A stretch of 64,000 nucleotides of DNA, taken from positions 52,328 to 116,327 of the forward strand of contig JAFZSA010000013.1 in assembly GCA_017619585.1 (NCBI GenBank). The letters run 5' to 3'. Source of the DNA: Bacteroidaceae bacterium (GTDB lineage: Bacteria > Bacteroidota > Bacteroidia > Bacteroidales > Bacteroidaceae). The notes beneath the pieces are model-generated. The model did no database searches. It saw only the letters and a program-made list of their open reading frames with translations, and was not told where the DNA came from. A program made the position numbers and the translations under genes. Each line of letters begins with the position of its first letter. Position 1 is the stretch's first letter. This document shows positions 50,627 to 59,152 of this stretch, in pieces.

Positions 50627-51157
50627 TTACACCTTCATCAGGGTCGTTATTTCAACGTCCTTATCGAATACGTCGCGCCCATGCAATCCTTCTATAGTAA
50701 GTTCTATAATGAAGTTTATATAAATCTTCTTCGGATGGAACATTTTTACCAGATCATAGGCCGCTTTCATCGAACCTCCTGTAGCCAGAAGGTCGTCATG
50801 CAGCAATACCACATCGTCCTCAGATATACTCCCTTTATGGATGCATACTGTATCTGTTCCGTATTCCTTTTCGTAGGTCATTTGTACAGTTTCACCAGGT
50901 AATTTGCCAGGTTTTCTGCACATAACAACGCCAGCATTCAGTTCTTTTGCAACAGCACTTGCCAGAAGGAACCCACGACTCTCTATTCCAACGATTTTTG
51001 TGATTCCTTTATCCTTGTATAGGTCTACAGTTTCGTCGCACATTATCTTCAGACATTCAGCTTTATCAAAGAGTGTGCTGATGTCCTGAAACATAATTCC
51101 CTCCTTGGGAAAGTTGGGTATCACCCTTAGGTTTTCAAGTAATTTTGGATTGTTCAT
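50627..51157 (-). CDS. apt: Adenine phosphoribosyltransferase
   Basis: 176 residues. Converts adenine and PRPP to AMP. The PRPP loop VVLLHDDLLATGGSM, the VGIESRGFLLASA motif and FPKEGIMFQDIS start are typical. Purine salvage here fits with the neighbouring nucleotide genes mazG and deoC. Confidence 0.96.
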   Translation of the reverse strand: MNNPKLLENLRVIPNFPKEGIMFQDISTLFDKAECLKIMCDETVDLYKDKGITKIVGIESRGFLLASAVAKELNAGVVMCRKPGKLPGETVQMTYEKEYGTDTVCIHKGSISEDDVVLLHDDLLATGGSMKAAYDLVKMFHPKKIYINFIIELTIEGLHGRDVFDKDVEITTLMKV

Positions 51158-51250
51158 ATGCTTTTATTTCAATTGTGTTATCTGTTGATTTTCAGGCGTG
51201 TAGCATAATTTTGTTTCACGTGAAACTTGCACTTGTGTTAAAGTGTTCCT

Positions 51251-53122
51251 TTACCTTCTCATGAGTACCAGCAGTACATTTATATCGCTGGGACTGACGC
51301 CTGGAATACGGCTGGCTTGTGCCATAGTTTCAGGATCTATACGCGTGAGTTTCTGACGTGCTTCTGTTGAAAGAGACTGCAGAGAGTTGTAGTCAAATTT
51401 GCCTTTTATCTTGATATTCTCCAGTCTTATCATTTTGTCTGCCAATTCTCTTTCTCTTGTAATGTAGCCGCTATACTTCATCTTAATTTCTGCAGCTTCT
51501 ACAATTTCTTCCTTTCTGTCAGAAATGGATTCAATCTTTTCCTTCAGCGCAGGAATCAGATTTGACAGGTTATCTAATGTAAGTCCTGGCCGTGCTATCA
51601 AATCAATCAGTTTACAGCCACGTTGCAGCTCTGTACTTCCTAAGGCTTTTAATCCTTCATTTATATAAGCTGCCTTCACGCTGTAGTTCTGGCAGAAGTT
51701 TTCCAATTCTTCTATTGCAGTTTTCTTCTTCAGCCAATGATTGCATCTTTCCGTTGAGGCAAGACCCAGGTTGTGGCTTAATTCTGTTAGACGTGCATCT
51801 GCATCATCTTGTCTAAGAAGAATTCTGTATTCAGCACGACTGGTGAACATGCGGTAAGGCTCATCTACACCCTTTGTTACCAAATCATCTATCAGAACAC
51901 CTATGTAAGACTGGTCTCTCTTCATAGTAAAAGGCTCGCTTCCACCGCACTTTTTGGCTGCATTTATGCCTGCTACAATGCCTTGTCCGGCAGCTTCTTC
52001 ATATCCGGTGGTTCCGTTCACTTGTCCTGCCATAAACAGACCGTCCACCAACTTGCTCTCCAAAGAGTGCTTTAATTGTGTTGGGTCAAAGTAGTTGTAT
52101 TCTATGGCATAGCCAGGTCGATATACTTCCAAGTCCCTGAAGGCAGGTATCATCCTTAATGCCTCCAATTGAGCATCTATGGGAAGACTGCTACTGAAGC
52201 CGTTCAGATAATACTCGTTGGTATTGGTTCCTTCTGGTTCCAGGAAAAGCTGATGTTCGTCTTTATCTGCAAATGTAACCAGTTTTGTCTCTATGCTGGG
52301 GCAATAACGGGGCCCTATACTCTGGATCTGTCCATTAAAAAGTGGTGAATCGGCTATGGAAGCCATCAACCTCTCGTGTACCTGCTTGTTGGTATAGGTA
52401 ATCCAGCAAGGCAGTTGTGGAAGGTTCCTTGGTTCTCCCATATAGGAGAATTTGTGGAAGTCGGTATCCCCTGGCTGAACCGTCATCTCGTTGAAGTGTA
52501 CAGATGTTCCGTTTATTCGCACCGGGGTTCCTGTCTTCATTCTGCCAGCCGTTATTCCATGGCGTGTAATACTCTCTGTCAGGTGCAGGCTAGGGGGCTC
52601 TGCGCATCTTCCTCCAGGCAGTTTAGTTCTGCCTATGTGCATCAGGCCGTCCAGAAATGTTCCGCATGTTATCACCACGCATCTGGCGTTTATGATTACA
52701 TCCATGTAGGTAAGGACTCCTGTTACCTGCTTATCCTTAACCAGAAGTTCCTTTACTTGATCTTGCCAGATATGCAGATTGGGTGTGTTCTCAAGAATCT
52801 CACGCCAGGTCCAGATGAATTTTCCTCTGTCGCACTGGGCACGAGGACTCCACATGGCTGGTCCTTTGCTACGGTTCAGCATACGGAATTGAATGGCGGT
52901 ACGGTCAGTAACCTCTGCCATATGTCCGCCTAATGCATCAATCTCCCTTACAATCTGTCCTTTAGCAATGCCGCCAACAGCAGGATTGCAGCTCATCTGT
53001 GCAATCTTGTTCATATCCATTGTTATAAGGCAGGTTTTCGCTCCCAAAGTTGCACTGGCTGCTGCAGCCTCACATCCGGCGTGTCCAGCACCCACTACAA
53101 CCACATCAAAATTCATTTCCAT
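51251..53122 (-). CDS. mnmG: tRNA uridine-5-carboxymethylaminomethyl modification enzyme
   Basis: 623 residues. With MnmE it builds cmnm5U at the tRNA wobble position, using FAD. The dinucleotide motif DVVVVGAGHAGCEAAAASA, CNPAVGGIAKGQIVREIDAL, SRAEYRILLRQDDAD and PGLTLDNL are intact. The ATG at 53122 or the one six bases later (MNFDVV) may be used. A -7 box TAATTTTG (53155-53148 on the minus strand) precedes it. First gene of the minus-strand run. Confidence 0.97.
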   Translation of the reverse strand: MEMNFDVVVVGAGHAGCEAAAASATLGAKTCLITMDMNKIAQMSCNPAVGGIAKGQIVREIDALGGHMAEVTDRTAIQFRMLNRSKGPAMWSPRAQCDRGKFIWTWREILENTPNLHIWQDQVKELLVKDKQVTGVLTYMDVIINARCVVITCGTFLDGLMHIGRTKLPGGRCAEPPSLHLTESITRHGITAGRMKTGTPVRINGTSVHFNEMTVQPGDTDFHKFSYMGEPRNLPQLPCWITYTNKQVHERLMASIADSPLFNGQIQSIGPRYCPSIETKLVTFADKDEHQLFLEPEGTNTNEYYLNGFSSSLPIDAQLEALRMIPAFRDLEVYRPGYAIEYNYFDPTQLKHSLESKLVDGLFMAGQVNGTTGYEEAAGQGIVAGINAAKKCGGSEPFTMKRDQSYIGVLIDDLVTKGVDEPYRMFTSRAEYRILLRQDDADARLTELSHNLGLASTERCNHWLKKKTAIEELENFCQNYSVKAAYINEGLKALGSTELQRGCKLIDLIARPGLTLDNLSNLIPALKEKIESISDRKEEIVEAAEIKMKYSGYITRERELADKMIRLENIKIKGKFDYNSLQSLSTEARQKLTRIDPETMAQASRIPGVSPSDINVLLVLMRR

Positions 53123-53185
53123 ATTATTCTGGCACTCAATTTAGCTGCAAAATTACGACTTTCTCTTAACATTTGAGCCAAAATC

Positions 53186-53216
53186 TTGTTCAAATCACTT
53201 TTTTAATGTAATTTTG
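53186..53216 (+). promoter_or_regulatory. Promoter of the fumarate reductase operon
   Basis: TTG (53186-53188), 20 bp, TAATTTTG (53209-53216). The leader to the frdC ATG is about 70 nt and AT-rich. It is divergent from the mnmG promoter. Confidence 0.75.
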
Positions 53217-53291
53217 CACGATATAATATCCTATTTATTAGGTATAAGGCTGCAAAATAACATAATATTCAATAATTTAATTCAATGATTT

Positions 53292-54119
53292 ATGTGGTTA
53301 ATCAATTCATCAATCGGTAGGAAGGTTGTAATGTCTGTTACCGGCATTGCGCTTATCCTGTTCATGACCTTTCATGCGTCAATGAACGTAGTAGCCCTTA
53401 TCAGTGCAAAGGGCTACAATATGATTTGTGAGTTCCTGGGTGCCAACTGGTATGCTGTTGTGGCAACTATCGGTTTGGCAGGCTTGGTAGCTCTTCATTT
53501 CATTTTTGCTATTTGGCTTACAATTCAGAACCGTAAGGCTCGTGGTACCAGCAAGTATGCTATCACCAGCAAGCCCGACAAGGTAGAGTGGGCCAGCCAG
53601 AACATGTTGGTTCTTGGTCTGATTGTTGTATTAGGTATGGGTCTTCACCTGTACAATTTCTGGTACAACATGATGTATGCCGAGTTGGCAGGTATCAAGA
53701 ACGATATTGCTGCAACAGACGGCGTTGGTTACATTGCAGAGACATTCAAGTGTCCTTGCTATGCTGCTATTTATGTAGTATGGTTGATTGCTTTGTGGTT
53801 CCATCTGACTCATGGTTTCTGGAGTGCTCTTCAGACACTGGGTTGGAACGGTAAGGTTTGGTTCAACCGTTGGAAGTGTATCAGCGCAGCTTATACCACT
53901 ATCATCGTTGCAATGTTTATTGCCGTTGTGGTTGCTTTTGCTGCCGGCTATCGTCCTGCAGACTTCAACGAAGCTGCTGAGGAGCCTACAGAGGAGGCAT
54001 GCTATGCGCAGAAGGCTTGTCCTATGTTGCCCGACTGTCCAATGATGAAAGGCGGATGCCAGGATAAGGCTCATTGTTGCAAGGCACACGGAGAATGTGG
54101 CCGTATGATGGGTGAGTAA
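53292..54119 (+). CDS. frdC: Fumarate reductase/succinate dehydrogenase cytochrome b subunit
   Basis: 275 residues. Five hydrophobic helices over about residues 10-225 and His residues in TFHASMNV, LVALHF, GMGLHLYNFW and ALWFHLTHGFW fit a di-heme cytochrome b of the epsilonproteobacterial/Bacteroidetes kind. It anchors FrdAB and oxidises menaquinol. The last 45 residues form an extra tail with nine Cys plus Met and His (ACYAQKACPMLPDCPMM, then CQDKAHCCKAHGECGRMM), which is not part of the usual subunit. The ATG at 53292 is chosen over an out-of-frame one at 53285. Confidence 0.93.
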   Translation: MWLINSSIGRKVVMSVTGIALILFMTFHASMNVVALISAKGYNMICEFLGANWYAVVATIGLAGLVALHFIFAIWLTIQNRKARGTSKYAITSKPDKVEWASQNMLVLGLIVVLGMGLHLYNFWYNMMYAELAGIKNDIAATDGVGYIAETFKCPCYAAIYVVWLIALWFHLTHGFWSALQTLGWNGKVWFNRWKCISAAYTTIIVAMFIAVVVAFAAGYRPADFNEAAEEPTEEACYAQKACPMLPDCPMMKGGCQDKAHCCKAHGECGRMMGE

Positions 54120-54153
54120 TAATATGGTGTAATCTGAAAAATAGTAATTGACT

Positions 54154-56136
54154 ATGACAAAGAAAATAGATTCAAGAATTCCCGAAGGCCCAATAGCAGA
54201 GAAGTGGACCAACTATAAGGCTCACCAGCGTCTCGTCAATCCCAAGAACAAGCTGAAGCTGGACGTTATCGTTGTAGGTACCGGTCTTGCCGGCGCCAGT
54301 GCTGCAGCTTCACTTGCCGAGATGGGCTTCAACGTATATAATTTCTGTATTCAGGATTCACCCCGTCGTGCTCACTCTATTGCTGCACAGGGTGGTATCA
54401 ATGCAGCTAAGAACTATCAGAACGACGGCGACTCTGTTTACCGTCTTTTCTACGATACAGTAAAGGGTGGTGACTACCGTGCCCGTGAGGCTAATGTTTA
54501 CCGTCTGGCTGAGGTCAGCAACAACATCATCGACCAGTGTGTTGCTCAGGGTGTACCTTTCGCTCGTGAATACGGTGGTATGCTGGCTAACCGTTCATTC
54601 GGTGGTGCTCAGGTAAGCCGTACCTTCTATGCTAAGGGTCAGACAGGTCAGCAGTTGCTGCTGGGTGCTTACTCTAGCCTCTCTAAGGAGGTTCAGAAGG
54701 GTAAGGTTAAGCTCTTCACTCGTTACGAGATGGAGGATGTTGTTATTATCGACGGCCGTGCTCGTGGTATCATTGCTAAGAACCTGGTTACCGGTAAGTT
54801 GGAGCGTTTCAGCGCTAACGCTGTTGTTATTGCAACAGGTGGTTACGGAAATGCTTACTTCCTCTCTACCAACGCTATGGGTTGTAACTGTACAGCTGCT
54901 ATCCAGTGCTACCGCAAGGGCGCTATGATGGCTAACCCCTCTTACGTACAGATTCACCCCACTTGTATTCCTGTTCATGGCGACAAGCAGTCTAAGCTGA
55001 CCCTGATGTCAGAGTCTCTGCGTAACGATGGTCGTATCTGGGTTCCCAAGAAGCTGGAGGATGCCAAGAAGTTGCAGAAGGGCGAGATTCAGGCTTGGGA
55101 TATCCCCGAGGAGGATCGCGACTACTATCTGGAGCGTCGTTATCCTGCCTTCGGTAACCTTGTTCCCCGTGACGTAGCCTCTCGTGCTGCTAAGGAGCGT
55201 TGCGACAAGGGCTTCGGCGTTAACAACACAGGTTTGGCTGTATTCCTTGACTTCTCTGAGTCAATCAACCGTCTGGGTCTTGACGCTATGAAGCAGCGTT
55301 ATGGCAACCTCTTCGATATGTACGAGGAGATTACCGACGTTTATCCTGGCGACTTTGGTAAGGAGATCAATGGCGTGAAGTACTACAAGCCCATGATGAT
55401 CTTCCCCGCTATCCATTATACTATGGGTGGTGTCTGGGTTGACTACGAGCTGCAGACTTCTATCCCCGGCCTCTTCGCTATTGGTGAGTGTAACTTCTCT
55501 GACCACGGTGCTAACCGTCTGGGTGCTTCTGCTTTGATGCAGGGCTTGGCTGATGGTTACTTCGTATTGCCTTATACCATCCAGAACTATCTGGCTGACC
55601 AGGCTATCTGGCCTCGTCTCAGCACCGATATGCCCGAGTTCGATGCAGCAGAGAAGGCTGTAGCAGCAGAGATCGACCGTCTGATGAACATCAAGGGTAA
55701 GCGTTCTGTTGATTCTATCCATAAGGAACTTGGCCATATCATGTGGGAGCACGTAGGTATGGGTCGTACCAAGGAAGGTCTTGAGGAAGGCTTGAAGCTG
55801 TTGAAGGACCTCCGCAAGGAGTTCGATTCTAACCTCTTCATTCCTGGTTCTAAGGAAGGTCTGAATGTCGAGCTCGACAAGGCTATCCACCTGCGCGACT
55901 TCATCCTCATGGGTGAGTTGGTTGCTTATGATGCCCTGCATCGTGAGGAGTCTTGTGGTGGTCACTTCCGTGAGGAGCACCAGACCGAGGAAGGTGAGGC
56001 TAAGCGTGACGATGAGAACTTCTTCTATGTTGGCTGCTGGGATTACCAGGGTAGCGACGAGAAGGAGCCCGAGCTTATCAAGGAGCCTCTCAACTACGAG
56101 ATTATCAAGGTTCAACAGCGTAATTATAAAAATTAG
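54154..56136 (+). CDS. frdA: Fumarate reductase/succinate dehydrogenase flavoprotein
   Basis: 660 residues. The FAD motif [20 protein letters not shown], the [15 protein letters not shown] segment with the covalent-FAD His, and the dicarboxylate-site region are present. It reduces fumarate to succinate, the main anaerobic electron sink of Bacteroidales. Codon use is strongly biased, as expected for an abundant protein. The ATG at 54154 is preferred to a TTG two codons earlier. The TAG stop merges with the flanking 8-bp repeat. Confidence 0.97.
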   Translation: MTKKIDSRIPEGPIAEKWTNYKAHQRLVNPKNKLKLDVIVVGTGLAGASAAASLAEMGFNVYNFCIQDSPRRAHSIAAQGGINAAKNYQNDGDSVYRLFYDTVKGGDYRAREANVYRLAEVSNNIIDQCVAQGVPFAREYGGMLANRSFGGAQVSRTFYAKGQTGQQLLLGAYSSLSKEVQKGKVKLFTRYEMEDVVIIDGRARGIIAKNLVTGKLERFSANAVVIATGGYGNAYFLSTNAMGCNCTAAIQCYRKGAMMANPSYVQIHPTCIPVHGDKQSKLTLMSESLRNDGRIWVPKKLEDAKKLQKGEIQAWDIPEEDRDYYLERRYPAFGNLVPRDVASRAAKERCDKGFGVNNTGLAVFLDFSESINRLGLDAMKQRYGNLFDMYEEITDVYPGDFGKEINGVKYYKPMMIFPAIHYTMGGVWVDYELQTSIPGLFAIGECNFSDHGANRLGASALMQGLADGYFVLPYTIQNYLADQAIWPRLSTDMPEFDAAEKAVAAEIDRLMNIKGKRSVDSIHKELGHIMWEHVGMGRTKEGLEEGLKLLKDLRKEFDSNLFIPGSKEGLNVELDKAIHLRDFILMGELVAYDALHREESCGGHFREEHQTEEGEAKRDDENFFYVGCWDYQGSDEKEPELIKEPLNYEIIKVQQRNYKN

Positions 56137-56222
56137 TTGACGAGTTGACGAGTTAACGAGTTGACAAGTTGTTTCTTTAAATAAGAGTTGACAAGTTGAC
56201 GAGTTAACGAGTTAACGAGTTA
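56135..56222. repeat. GTTGACGA repeats, left flank of the inserted gene
   Basis: Two runs of 8-bp units (GTTGACGA, GTTAACGA, GTTGACAA) at 56136-56172 and 56187-56222. They are the inverted counterpart of the run at 56617-56657. Confidence 0.85.
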
Positions 56223-56267
56223 AAATTGAAAATAGAATTAATAATTTAGGTAAACGAGAATAATCAA

Positions 56268-56618
56268 GTGAAGAGTCACAAGGATTTGATAGTATGGCAG
56301 AAAAGCATGGAGCATGTTGCTGCAATATATGTTGCAACAAGATCTTTTCCTCAAGACGAGCTCTTTGGAATTGTTTCACAAATGAGACGTGCTGCTGTGT
56401 CAATCCCATCAAATATTGCCGAAGGCTATGGCCGAGTATATGATAAGGAAACTGTCAAATTCCTCAGTAATGCGCTTGGTTCCGCATCTGAACTCGAGAC
56501 TCAACTCTTAATCTCAAAAGATCTTGGCTACATCTCTATAGAGAATTTTCAGAAACTGATAACCCAGATAGAAGAGATTATAAGAATGTTGTCAGCACTA
56601 ATCAAGTCTGCAAGCTAA
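56268..56618 (+). CDS. Four-helix-bundle (S23/IVS-type) protein inserted in the frd operon
   Basis: 116 residues beginning at GTG. The pattern [59 protein letters not shown] is the four-helix-bundle family first seen in 23S rRNA intervening sequences (PF05635, TIGR02436) and related to the Avd proteins of diversity-generating retroelements. Here there is no rRNA or reverse transcriptase nearby. The gene lies between frdA and frdB, which are normally adjacent, and is flanked by inverted 8-bp repeat runs. Its codon use is weaker than that of the frd genes. Function unknown. Confidence 0.9.
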   Translation: MKSHKDLIVWQKSMEHVAAIYVATRSFPQDELFGIVSQMRRAAVSIPSNIAEGYGRVYDKETVKFLSNALGSASELETQLLISKDLGYISIENFQKLITQIEEIIRMLSALIKSAS

Positions 56619-56657
56619 CAACTCGTCAACTTGTCAACTCGTTTACTTGTCAACTAA
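56617..56657. repeat. GTCAACTCGT repeats, right flank of the inserted gene
   Basis: AACAACTCGTCAACTTGTCAACTCGTTTACTTGTCAACT, reverse complement of the left-flank units, ending 9 bp before the frdB start. Confidence 0.85.
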
Positions 56658-56665
56658 AAGAAGTT

Positions 56666-57424
56666 ATGGCAAAGAATTTATCAGTTACAATAAAGTTCTG
56701 GAAGCAGAACGGACCCAAGGAAAAGGGTCATTTTGAGACTCATCAGTTGAAGAACATCCCTGATGATACTTCATTCCTGGAGGCTCTCGACATCATGAAC
56801 GAGGAGCTCATCAACGAGGGCAAGGAGCCTTTCGTGTTCGACCACGATTGCCGCGAGGGTATTTGCGGTATGTGCTCTCTGTACATCAACGGTACTCCTC
56901 ATGGTAAGACAGAGCGTGGTGCTACCACCTGTCAGCTTTATATGCGTAAGTTCAAGGACGGCGAGACTATCACCGTAGAGCCCTGGCGCTCTGCTGCCTT
57001 CCCCGTTATCAAGGACTGTATGGTTGACCGTAACGCCTTCGATAAGATTATCCAGGCTGGTGGTTATACCAGCATCCGTACCGGTCAGGCTCAGGATGCC
57101 AACGCTATCCTTATCTCTAAGGAGGCTGCCGACGAGGCTATGGACTGTGCTACCTGCATCGGTTGCGGTGCTTGCGTAGCTGCTTGTAAGAACGGCTCTG
57201 CCATGCTCTTCGTCAGCTCTAAGGTAAGCCAGTTGGCTCTTCTGCCTCAGGGTCAGGTAGAGGCTGCTAAGCGTGCCAAGGCTATGGTGGCTAAGATGGA
57301 CGAGCTGGGCTTTGGTAACTGTACCAACACCCGTGCCTGCGAGGCTGTTTGTCCTAAGTGCGAAAGTATCGCCAATATCGCCCGTCTGAACCGCGAGTTC
57401 ATCAAGGCTAAGTTGGCTGATTAA
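56666..57424 (+). CDS. frdB: Fumarate reductase/succinate dehydrogenase iron-sulfur subunit
   Basis: 252 residues. The N-terminal ferredoxin domain holds the [2Fe-2S] motif [15 protein letters not shown]; the C-terminal half has [14 protein letters not shown] and [14 protein letters not shown] for the two further clusters. It carries electrons from the cytochrome to FrdA. Codon use matches frdA. The spacer from frdA is 529 bp because of the inserted gene. A strong terminator follows. Confidence 0.97.
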   Translation: MAKNLSVTIKFWKQNGPKEKGHFETHQLKNIPDDTSFLEALDIMNEELINEGKEPFVFDHDCREGICGMCSLYINGTPHGKTERGATTCQLYMRKFKDGETITVEPWRSAAFPVIKDCMVDRNAFDKIIQAGGYTSIRTGQAQDANAILISKEAADEAMDCATCIGCGACVAACKNGSAMLFVSSKVSQLALLPQGQVEAAKRAKAMVAKMDELGFGNCTNTRACEAVCPKCESIANIARLNREFIKAKLAD

Positions 57425-57440
57425 TAAACATCCCTTTAGT

Positions 57441-57503
57441 TGTGAGGTTTTAAGGTTATGAGGGCTCATGTAGCCCCATGGCCTTAGAGCCTCACATCTT
57501 TTT
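57441..57503 (+). terminator. Long-stem terminator after frdB
   Basis: TGTGAGG..TAAGG..AGGGCT pairs with AGCCCC..CCTTA..CCTCACA over about 56 bp, followed by TCTTTTT. It separates the frd operon from murQ. Confidence 0.88.
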
Positions 57504-57508
57504 ATAAT

Positions 57509-58324
57509 ATGAAGTCTGAAGACAAGATTACAGAACAGCCGTCGCACTACGATAATCTGGAGCAGATGTCGGTGGGCGAATTGCTGCAGCATATCAACGA
57601 AGAGGATGCTCAGGTAGCAGAGGCTGTCCGTAAGGCTATGAAGCAGATACAGGCCTTTGTAGAGGCTATAGAGCCTAAGATGAAGCGTGGTGGCCGTCTC
57701 TTCTATGTGGGTGCTGGTACCAGTGGCCGTCTGGGTGTTCTGGATGCCAGCGAGCTGCCACCCACCTTTGGCGTTACAGAGGATAGGGTAATAGGCCTTA
57801 TAGCTGGAGGTGACAAGGCTTTGCGTCATGCTGTAGAGAAGGCTGAGGACTTCCCCGAGAAAGGCTGGCAAGACCTCCTGTCGTTCCATCCTACGGCCGA
57901 TGACAGCGTTTTGGGCATTGCTGCCTCAGGTACTACCCCTTACGTGATTGGAGCGCTCTCAGAGGCTCGCAAGAACGGTCTTTTGACAGGTTGTATCACC
58001 AGTAATCCTAACAGCCCTCTGGCTGCTGCTTCGGAATACCCCATCGAGACCATTGTAGGTCCTGAATTCGTTACAGGCAGTAGTCGGATGAAGAGCGGAA
58101 CAGCCCAGAAGATGGTGCTGAACATGATTTCCACCTCGCTGATGATTCGTCTGGGGCGCGTCAAGGGGAACCGAATGGTCAAGATGCAGCTCACCAACGC
58201 CAAGTTGGTAGATCGTGGTACGCGCATGATTCAGGAATCCCTGGGAATTAGCTACGACGAGGCACAGGAGCGATTGCTTGAAGAGGGTAGTGTTGACAAG
58301 GTTCTTACGACAAAGGAGATATGA
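57509..58324 (+). CDS. murQ: N-acetylmuramic acid 6-phosphate etherase
   Basis: 271 residues. MurQ splits the lactyl ether of MurNAc 6-phosphate during wall recycling. The SIS-domain phosphate-binding loops FYVGAGTSGRLGVLDASE and GIAASGTTPYVIGAL, and the TGSSRMKSGTAQKM signature are present. Its stop overlaps the next start (ATGA). No murP or anmK is adjacent. Confidence 0.96.
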   Translation: MKSEDKITEQPSHYDNLEQMSVGELLQHINEEDAQVAEAVRKAMKQIQAFVEAIEPKMKRGGRLFYVGAGTSGRLGVLDASELPPTFGVTEDRVIGLIAGGDKALRHAVEKAEDFPEKGWQDLLSFHPTADDSVLGIAASGTTPYVIGALSEARKNGLLTGCITSNPNSPLAAASEYPIETIVGPEFVTGSSRMKSGTAQKMVLNMISTSLMIRLGRVKGNRMVKMQLTNAKLVDRGTRMIQESLGISYDEAQERLLEEGSVDKVLTTKEI

Positions 58325-58656
58325 AGATGTTGAGGTTTTTCGATTACCTGTTCTATGCGTTGGGACCGAATTTCAGGGTCAGGTTTATGCCTTTTATTTG
58401 GCTTTTCTTATTAATTATTATTGTACTGGAGCCCACGGGCAAAGTCTGGTATTATGTGTTGCCAATTTCCGCGGCCCTTATTGTCTTCGTTATCGACTAT
58501 GTCTTCGAGAAACGCGCGACCAAAGCCCGCAAATACTTTAGCAAGACTAAATATAGCAAGCCCAGATGGAAGTTTCTGACTCTTGCTGTATGGATAGTCC
58601 TTTGGACAGTTGTGCCAGTGATTATTATCTTTGTGACGAGGAAGTATATTCATTAA
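58321..58656 (+). CDS. Small membrane protein, 111 aa
   Basis: Three hydrophobic segments (FMPFIWLFLLIIIVLEP, VLPISAALIVFVIDYVF, LAVWIVLWTVVPVIIIF) separated by a basic loop (EKRATKARKYFSKTKYSKPR). It overlaps murQ by 4 bp and is probably translated with it. Family unknown; a role in wall metabolism is only suggested by position. Confidence 0.75.
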   Translation: MKMLRFFDYLFYALGPNFRVRFMPFIWLFLLIIIVLEPTGKVWYYVLPISAALIVFVIDYVFEKRATKARKYFSKTKYSKPRWKFLTLAVWIVLWTVVPVIIIFVTRKYIH

Positions 58657-58672
58657 TAAATACAAGAGAACT

Positions 58673-59128
58673 ATGAACATTGGAGACCGTGCGCCTGAGA
58701 TTTTGGGCAAGGACGAACAGGGACGGGATATCCGTCTGAGTGACTATAAGGGCAGGAAACTTGTGTTGTATTTCTATCCTAAGGATAATACCAGCGGCTG
58801 CACGGCAGAGGCTTGTAGCCTTCGTGACCGTTATGGCGAGCTTCAGGGTGCTGGCTACGAGGTAGTGGGTGTCAGTAAGGACTCTGCAGCATCCCACGTC
58901 AAGTTCAAGGAGAAGCACGCTTTGCCCTTCCCCCTGATTGCCGATGTGGATAAGACACTCTTGGAGGCTATGGGCGCGTGGGGTGAGAAAGTGATGTATG
59001 GCAAGAAGACGATGGGTACCATCCGCACCACCTTCATCATTAACGAAGAGGGTATCATAGAGCAGATATTTGCAGGCAAGCAAGTTAATACCAAAGAACA
59101 TGCCGCCCAGATTCTGGGTGACAAGTAA
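58673..59128 (+). CDS. bcp: Thiol peroxidase of the Bcp/PrxQ family
   Basis: 151 residues. The peroxidatic Cys lies in YFYPKDNTSGCTAEACSLRD; the second Cys five residues later is the resolving one of the PrxQ type. It reduces hydroperoxides with thioredoxin. It follows the small membrane gene by 16 bp. Confidence 0.95.
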   Translation: MNIGDRAPEILGKDEQGRDIRLSDYKGRKLVLYFYPKDNTSGCTAEACSLRDRYGELQGAGYEVVGVSKDSAASHVKFKEKHALPFPLIADVDKTLLEAMGAWGEKVMYGKKTMGTIRTTFIINEEGIIEQIFAGKQVNTKEHAAQILGDK

Positions 59129-59152
59129 CCATTACAACTAAAGATCGTGAAT

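Noticed and set aside
53123..53291. Riboswitch or attenuator in the frd leader
   Set aside because: Only AT-rich DNA and two divergent promoters are visible; no conserved aptamer or terminator stem.
54595..54978. Long antisense frames in frdA (also at 55261-56115 and 56771-57889 in frdB/murQ)
   Set aside because: They arise from the strong codon bias of the frd genes; compositions are rich in Leu, Thr and Ser without motifs.
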